A stretch of 10,124 nucleotides of DNA, taken from the NCBI GenBank assembly GCA_018648985.1, contig JABGOT010000131.1, forward strand, positions 1 through 10,124. Reading direction: 5' to 3'. This DNA is from Candidatus Ruthturnera sp. GTDB taxonomy: Bacteria; Pseudomonadota; Gammaproteobacteria; PS1; Pseudothioglobaceae. The translations under genes were made by a program, and so were the position numbers. Positions 6,205 through 10,124 of the stretch are shown here, piece by piece (the stretch's first letter is position 1; each line of letters opens with the position of its first letter). Below the pieces are notes generated by a model. That model was not told the DNA's origin and searched no databases. It saw only the letters and a list, made by a program, of their open reading frames with translations.

Positions 6205-6546
6205 TTAGTTTTTCGTCACCTGTTTAAATAAGTTTAATAATTCAGCAGACAACTCTGGGCTTTTAGCTGGCTTAGCATTTCTAGCCATCACCACAAAGCC
6301 CCAATTGTCTAACTGTGCTTGCGCCACCCTAAAAGTCTCTCTAGCAACGCGTTTGAATCGATTTCTGTCGACAGCCAAACGCGCCACCTTCTTTGATATT
6401 GCCAAGCCTAGACGTGGTCTAGACTCTTGAATAGGTTTTGCAATGATTTGCCAGTACTTACCCTTGGCCCGCTTACCACCTTTAAAAACATGGGTGTATT
6501 CATGGGCTTTAAGAATTCTGGCTTCACGAGTCAGCCGAAAAGACAC
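6205..6546 (-). CDS. rnpA: Ribonuclease P protein component
   Basis: RnpA is the basic protein subunit of RNase P; with the catalytic RNA it removes 5' leaders from tRNA precursors. The 113 residues (119 in E. coli) begin with the typical FRLTREARILKAHEYTHVF and contain the RNA-binding RNR helix, AVDRNRFKRVARETFR (about residues 58-73). The SKKVARLAV strand precedes that helix and FVVMARNAK follows it. The start is GTG, only 7 bases after the rpmH stop. No ATG lies in a useful position and the N-terminal length fits the family. No clear Shine-Dalgarno precedes it. Order and strand relative to rpmH and yidD are the classical ones. Confidence 0.95.
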   Translation of the reverse strand: MSFRLTREARILKAHEYTHVFKGGKRAKGKYWQIIAKPIQESRPRLGLAISKKVARLAVDRNRFKRVARETFRVAQAQLDNWGFVVMARNAKPAKSPELSAELLNLFKQVTKN

Positions 6547-6553
6547 TTAAAAT

Positions 6554-6694
6554 TTAGGCAGCTAAACGCTTACGTCCTTTTCTTCTGCGGGCGTTGATTA
6601 CTGCACGGCCAGACTTAGTGCTCATTCTTGATCTAAAGCCATGAGTACGTTTGCGTTTTATAACACTGGGTTGGAAGGTTCTTTTCTGTTTCAT
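6554..6694 (-). CDS. rpmH: 50S ribosomal protein L34
   Basis: L34 is a small, very basic protein of the large ribosomal subunit. Reading the - strand from the ATG at 6694 gives 46 residues, starting MKQKRTFQPSVIKRKRTHGF, continuing through RSRMSTKSGRAVINARRRKG and ending RKRLAA before TAA. This is the family's usual length (46 in E. coli), and the conserved T-F-Q-P-S, R-K-R-T-H-G-F-R and R-R-x-K-G-R blocks are present. Its rich lysine and arginine content is expected. It is the first gene of the cluster, 7 bases before rnpA, and is preceded by a likely extended -10 promoter. No Shine-Dalgarno is evident in the 15 bases before the ATG. Confidence 0.97.
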   Translation of the reverse strand: MKQKRTFQPSVIKRKRTHGFRSRMSTKSGRAVINARRRKGRKRLAA

Positions 6695-6723
6695 AATAGA
6701 ATATCAGCCGATAAAATCTTGCA

Positions 6724-6732
6724 ATTTTACCA
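6724..6732 (-). promoter_or_regulatory. Likely extended -10 promoter of rpmH-rnpA-yidD-yidC
   Basis: On the - strand TGG followed by TAAAAT forms an extended -10 element (TGnTAnAAT type). Transcription would begin near 6717, about 23 bases before the rpmH ATG. No good -35 stands at 16-18 bases; TTTACA lies farther off, at 20. An extended -10 can do without a strong -35, so this is the best candidate in the gap. Confidence 0.45.
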
Positions 6733-6748
6733 TAAATCACAATACGCC

Positions 6749-6775
6749 TTGTAAATAAGTATATTAATTTATAAT
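6749..6775 (+). promoter_or_regulatory. Candidate dprA promoter
   Basis: A perfect TATAAT at 6770-6775 has TTGTAA (6749-6754) upstream, with a 15-base spacer that is shorter than ideal. Transcription would start near 6782 and give a leader of about 26 bases. The region is extremely AT-rich, so alternative -10 boxes (for example around 6760) are possible. This 113-base gap, 6695-6807, holds both divergent promoters and nothing else that I can identify. Confidence 0.4.
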
Positions 6776-6807
6776 AACTTTCAAATCCTTAATAACCTAA
6801 ATTTAAG

Positions 6808-7896
6808 ATGGATCTAATCTATTGGCTCATGCTACTCAAAGCACCACACTTAGGTGTGCGTACTTTTTATAAGGCACTCAAAATTTTCGAAACGCCTGAG
6901 CAAGTGTTTTTAGCTTCAAAAACACAGCGTAAAGAATGCGGATTATTTCGCCAAGTAACCCTTGATTATTTAGAACAACAAGATGCTTCGATGGTACAGG
7001 CTGATATTGATTGGGCTAAAGCCGAAGACTGCCATATTTTAACGCTGGTTGATGAAGGCTATCCTCAACAGCTTAAAACTGTTTCTGACCCGCCACCGGT
7101 GCTATATGTGCGAGGCAATGTTGAATGCCTGTCTAGGCAACAGCTTGCCATTGTGGGTAGTCGTAACCCGACACCAGGCGGTAAACAAAACGCTCAACAG
7201 TTTGCTGAGGCGTTGTCTAAAGCAGGCTTAGTGATTACTTCGGGTATGGCCAGTGGTATCGATGCCAGTGCGCATATTGGTGCGTTAGAAGTCGGCCAAT
7301 TAACCATTGCAGTGTGTGGCACAGGGCTTGACCGCATCTACCCGGCAAAACACAAATCATTAGCACACCAAATTTCAACCCAAGGCGCACTGGTGTCTGA
7401 ATTTTGTATTGGCACTTCGCCGATTGCTAATAATTTCCCAAGGCGAAATCGAATTATTAGCGGTTTGAGTTTGGGTACTTTGGTGGTGGAGGCTAGTATT
7501 AAAAGTGGCACCATGATTACGGCTAAATTAGCCGCTGATCAAGGTAAGGAAGTGTTCGCTATTCCGAGCTCTATTCACAACCCATTGTCGCAAGGCTGTC
7601 ATCAATTAATCAAGCAAGGGGCAAAATTAGTTGAAAATATTGACGACATTATCGAAGAGCTGTCTTTAGACTTCGAGGCACCTTTATTGGGCAATAACGC
7701 ACCTATTTATACAAAAGATGTAGACAACACCCCCTCTGTGCTATTAAAATACTTGAGTTATGAGGCCATAAGTATTGATGAAATGGTTGAAAAAAGTGGG
7801 TTGAGCCCCCAAATCATTACACAAGAGTTGCTTTTATTGGAACTTGCAAACAGGGTGACAAAGGCTGGTGGCTCTGGCTATCTATTAACTAAGTGA
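6808..7896 (+). CDS. dprA: DNA-processing protein DprA (Smf)
   Basis: DprA binds incoming single-stranded DNA during natural transformation and loads RecA on it; it is also widespread in bacteria not known to transform. The 362 residues are close to E. coli's 374. An N-terminal helical (SAM-like) region covers about 1-65. The extended Rossmann fold follows, with AIVGSRNPTPGG (G117-S118-R119), SGMASGIDASAH (145-156), GTGLDRIYPAKH, and FPRRNRIISGLS (210-221). A C-terminal winged-helix domain (about 305-362, SYEAISIDEMVEKSGL) closes the protein. All signature blocks are intact. The gene is divergent from rpmH and lies 7 bases before smg. The ATG fits the family's N-terminus, though the ribosome site is weak (TTTAAG). 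Confidence 0.96.
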   Translation: MDLIYWLMLLKAPHLGVRTFYKALKIFETPEQVFLASKTQRKECGLFRQVTLDYLEQQDASMVQADIDWAKAEDCHILTLVDEGYPQQLKTVSDPPPVLYVRGNVECLSRQQLAIVGSRNPTPGGKQNAQQFAEALSKAGLVITSGMASGIDASAHIGALEVGQLTIAVCGTGLDRIYPAKHKSLAHQISTQGALVSEFCIGTSPIANNFPRRNRIISGLSLGTLVVEASIKSGTMITAKLAADQGKEVFAIPSSIHNPLSQGCHQLIKQGAKLVENIDDIIEELSLDFEAPLLGNNAPIYTKDVDNTPSVLLKYLSYEAISIDEMVEKSGLSPQIITQELLLLELANRVTKAGGSGYLLTK

Positions 7897-7903
7897 GATT
7901 TTT

Positions 7904-8392
7904 ATGACACACAATATTCTTGACGTGCTAACTTATATGTTCGATTACTTGTTTGAAGAAGCAGAACATGATTCGTCTAATGAAATTGATGACACCACTC
8001 TAAAAGCACACCTTTCAGATGCAGGTTTTGAGCCAATTCGCATTGAAAAAGCATTGAGTTGGCTAGAAAATATTGCCACCTTGCAAGATGGCAATATTAA
8101 GCCATTTGCTAATACACATGGTGGCATGCGTATTTATAGCGAGGTGGAAAAATTAAAACTCGATGCCAAGTCTCGTGGCTTCTTATTGTTTATGGAAAAC
8201 ATGGGCCAAATAGATGCTAACCAGCGTGAAATGATCATTGATCAAATCATGTCATTGGGTGATTCTGCGGTATCTTTAGATGATTTAAAGTGGGTGGTAA
8301 TGATGGTGCTGGGCAATAGCAACGATGAAGAGATTTCAGCACAATGGTTAGAATCAATTGTATTTCTTGATGACAACCACACTGTTCAATAA
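7904..8392 (+). CDS. smg: Smg family protein (DUF494)
   Basis: The protein is 162 residues, acidic and helical, of the Smg/DUF494 family found in beta- and gammaproteobacteria beside dprA. Its biochemical role is not known. The recognisable N-terminus is ILDVLTYMFDYLFEE, followed by LKAHLSDAGFEPIRIEKALSWLE, then the EKLKLDAKSRGFLLFMENMGQID and REMIIDQIMSL blocks, and an ending in LDDLKWVVMMVLG. Length matches the E. coli protein (157). A GAG Shine-Dalgarno overlaps the dprA stop, and its own TAA overlaps the topA ATG by one base (TAATG). That layout points to one dprA-smg-topA message with coupled translation. There is no signal peptide or membrane segment. Confidence 0.93.
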   Translation: MTHNILDVLTYMFDYLFEEAEHDSSNEIDDTTLKAHLSDAGFEPIRIEKALSWLENIATLQDGNIKPFANTHGGMRIYSEVEKLKLDAKSRGFLLFMENMGQIDANQREMIIDQIMSLGDSAVSLDDLKWVVMMVLGNSNDEEISAQWLESIVFLDDNHTVQ

Positions 8393-10124
8393 TGGCAAAA
8401 AATCTTGTCATTGTTGAGTCCCCTGCCAAAGCCAAAACAATTGAAAAATTCTTAGGCAAAGACTACCAAGTTAAGTCCAGTATCGGTCACATCCGTGACA
8501 TGGCCAAGAAAGATGGTATTGATATTGAAAACAACTTCAAGCCAAATTATGAAATCAGCGCCGACAAGAAAAAAGTCGTCTCCGATCTTCGAAAGGCAGT
8601 CAAAAAATCTGAACAAGTTTATCTCGCGACTGATGAGGACCGCGAAGGAGAGGCAATTGCTTGGCATTTGCTAGAAGCACTCGACTTACCGAAAGACACG
8701 CCACGTATTGTTTTCCATGAGATTACCAAAGGCGCAATTACAAAAGCGATCCAGGAGCCAAAAACAGTAAATTTTGATGTTGTGGACGCACAACAAGCCA
8801 GACGCGTTATTGACCGTTTGGTAGGGTTCGAGATCTCTGGCGTTCTGTGGAGAAAAGTTTCAGGCGCAAAGTCAGCAGGTAGAGTGCAATCTCCAGTGGT
8901 ACGTTTGGTGGTAGAAAGAGAAAGAGAAATCAACGATCATACGGTTAAAAGCACTTTTAAAATTAAAGCTGATTTGGTGAACGATGCAGGCGAGTTAATT
9001 GAAGCAAAACTCGATAAAGACTTTGCGACAAAAGATGAGGCACTTGAGTTTGCTAATAAATTATTAGAGGCAACACTTAACGTTAACAGTATTGAGAAAA
9101 AACCTTCTAAGCGTTCGCCAAAAGCACCGTTTATCACCTCAACCTTGCAGCAAGAAGCCTCTCAAAAGTTAGGTTTTTCAGTTAAACAAACCATGACGCT
9201 GGCGCAAAACCTGTATCGAGAAGGTGCTATTACTTACATGAGGACTGACTCATTCACATTGTCTGAAGAGGCGATTGCAGCAGCCCAAAAAGAAATTACC
9301 GCTAAGTATGGTGTTGAGTACCATCAAGCAAGACGCTACAAGACTAAAGACGCAGGCGCACAAGAGGCGCACGAGGCCATCCGACCAACCGATTTAACCA
9401 AGTCGGAGATTTATGGTTTGGAAGATCAGGCAGCCAAACTGTACGCATTGATTTATAAGCGCGCATTAGCTTCACAAATGAGTGATGCAAAACTACAAAG
9501 AACACAAATTAAAACCAACATTTCTAATCGCGATGAAACCTTTTTGGCAAATGGTGAAATATTAGTGTTTCCAGGGTTTTTAAGTGTTTATGACTACTTG
9601 TCATCGGACGATAAATTATTACCTGATTTAAGCCAAGGCGACGAATTAACTTTGGCCAACTTCGCGGCGAGAGAAAGTTTCTCACGTGCTAAGCCACGTT
9701 ACACTGAAGCTTCTTTGGTAAAGAAAATTGAAGAAATGGGCATTGGTCGCCCATCTACTTTTGCCACTATGGTGTCAACCGTACAAGACAGAAATTATGT
9801 TTCTAAAGAAACGCGAGAAGGTGCAGAACGCACTTATCAATTGATTGAAATCAACGAAGGCAAGGTTGAGCAATCAGAGCCAACAGAAAATACAGGCGCT
9901 GAGAAAAATAAACTTTTCCCAACCAGTGTTGCTTACCTATTAACCGATTTCTTGGTTAAACATTTTGGTGATATTGTTGATTACAAATTTACAGCAAATT
10001 TAGAAACCGATTTTGACACCATTGCTAATCAAGGTGTTGCTTGGCAAGGCGTGGTTAAAGAATTCTACGACCCTTTCCATGCAAAAATTGAAGCAGCAGA
10101 TGATATCTCTAGAGAAGAGACTCA
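8392..10124 (+). CDS. topA: DNA topoisomerase I (type IA), 3' end outside window
   Basis: TopA relaxes negative supercoils by cutting one strand through a 5'-phosphotyrosine link. The frame is open from ATG 8392 to the right edge, 577 full codons, without a break. The Toprim domain has E9 in VIVESPAKAK and the metal-binding D81, D83 and E85 in TDEDREGE. The DNA-gate domains show VDAQQARRVIDR, SAGRVQSPVVRLVVEREREI, and the active-site YMRTDS with Y282. Later blocks are AQEAHEAIRP, RYTEASLVKKIEEMGIGRPST and NTGAEKNKLFPT. It lacks the roughly 30-residue insert that E. coli TopA has in the Toprim domain, and its late blocks look like Bacteroidetes TopA. The C-terminal zinc or repeat domains are not visible. 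No Shine-Dalgarno; translation is probably coupled to smg. Confidence 0.97.
   Translation, partial: MAKNLVIVESPAKAKTIEKFLGKDYQVKSSIGHIRDMAKKDGIDIENNFKPNYEISADKKKVVSDLRKAVKKSEQVYLATDEDREGEAIAWHLLEALDLPKDTPRIVFHEITKGAITKAIQEPKTVNFDVVDAQQARRVIDRLVGFEISGVLWRKVSGAKSAGRVQSPVVRLVVEREREINDHTVKSTFKIKADLVNDAGELIEAKLDKDFATKDEALEFANKLLEATLNVNSIEKKPSKRSPKAPFITSTLQQEASQKLGFSVKQTMTLAQNLYREGAITYMRTDSFTLSEEAIAAAQKEITAKYGVEYHQARRYKTKDAGAQEAHEAIRPTDLTKSEIYGLEDQAAKLYALIYKRALASQMSDAKLQRTQIKTNISNRDETFLANGEILVFPGFLSVYDYLSSDDKLLPDLSQGDELTLANFAARESFSRAKPRYTEASLVKKIEEMGIGRPSTFATMVSTVQDRNYVSKETREGAERTYQLIEINEGKVEQSEPTENTGAEKNKLFPTSVAYLLTDFLVKHFGDIVDYKFTANLETDFDTIANQGVAWQGVVKEFYDPFHAKIEAADDISREET

Noticed and set aside
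6733..6743. TAAATCACA near 6734 as a DnaA box
   Set aside because: It differs from TTATCCACA at three positions and stands alone, so it does not support an origin here.
6695..6807. Small RNA or riboswitch in the rpmH-dprA gap
   Set aside because: The gap is short, very AT-rich and needed for two promoters; I see no stable fold or terminator within it.
7945..8127. Open frames on the - strand opposite smg and the start of topA (7945-8127, 8247-8459)
   Set aside because: They mirror conserved coding sequence on the + strand and start without ribosome sites.
8452..9137. Three open frames on the - strand opposite topA (8452-8667, 8619-8933, 8937-9137)
   Set aside because: The + strand reads topA without a break through this region with all catalytic motifs, so these are antisense shadows.

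Overview
The window is a compact, moderately AT-rich stretch of a gammaproteobacterial chromosome. It holds 13 protein genes, almost no spacer DNA, and no mobile element, CRISPR array, tRNA or rRNA that I can see. The proteins resemble Gammaproteobacteria closely: AtpD and AmpD track the E. coli sequences, YidC has the large periplasmic domain of Gram-negative bacteria, and KdsC implies KDO-containing lipopolysaccharide. The gene density, base composition and mix of genes would fit a small-genome marine lineage such as the sulfur-oxidising SUP05/Thioglobus group or related symbionts. That placement is an inference, not something the sequence proves.

Region 1 (1-2047, + strand) is the end of the F1Fo ATP synthase operon: the tail of atpG, then complete atpD and atpC. 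A strong intrinsic terminator for this operon (2101-2130) lies inside the 3' end of the convergent gene, and the two convergent genes share bases at their stop codons.

Region 2 (2044-6694, - strand) is eight genes in one direction. In transcription order they are rpmH, rnpA, yidD and yidC (the classical ribosomal protein L34 / RNase P / membrane insertion cluster), a TauD-like Fe(II)/2-oxoglutarate dioxygenase, ampD (cell-wall recycling amidase), kdsC (KDO 8-phosphate phosphatase) and a short O6-alkylguanine-DNA alkyltransferase. The last three are tightly packed or overlapping. The yidC to dioxygenase gap holds a perfect 12-bp inverted repeat with a TATAAT box in its centre.

Region 3 (6695-6807) is a 113-base, very AT-rich divergent promoter region.

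Region 4 (6808-10124, + strand) is dprA, smg and topA, an apparent operon for DNA processing and topology. topA runs off the right edge. Its sequence resembles the Bacteroidetes style of topoisomerase I more than the E. coli one.

I found no convincing undescribed system. The most interesting items are the terminator embedded in a coding region, the inverted repeat around the dioxygenase promoter, the unusual TopA type, and dprA sitting where dnaA normally flanks rpmH.
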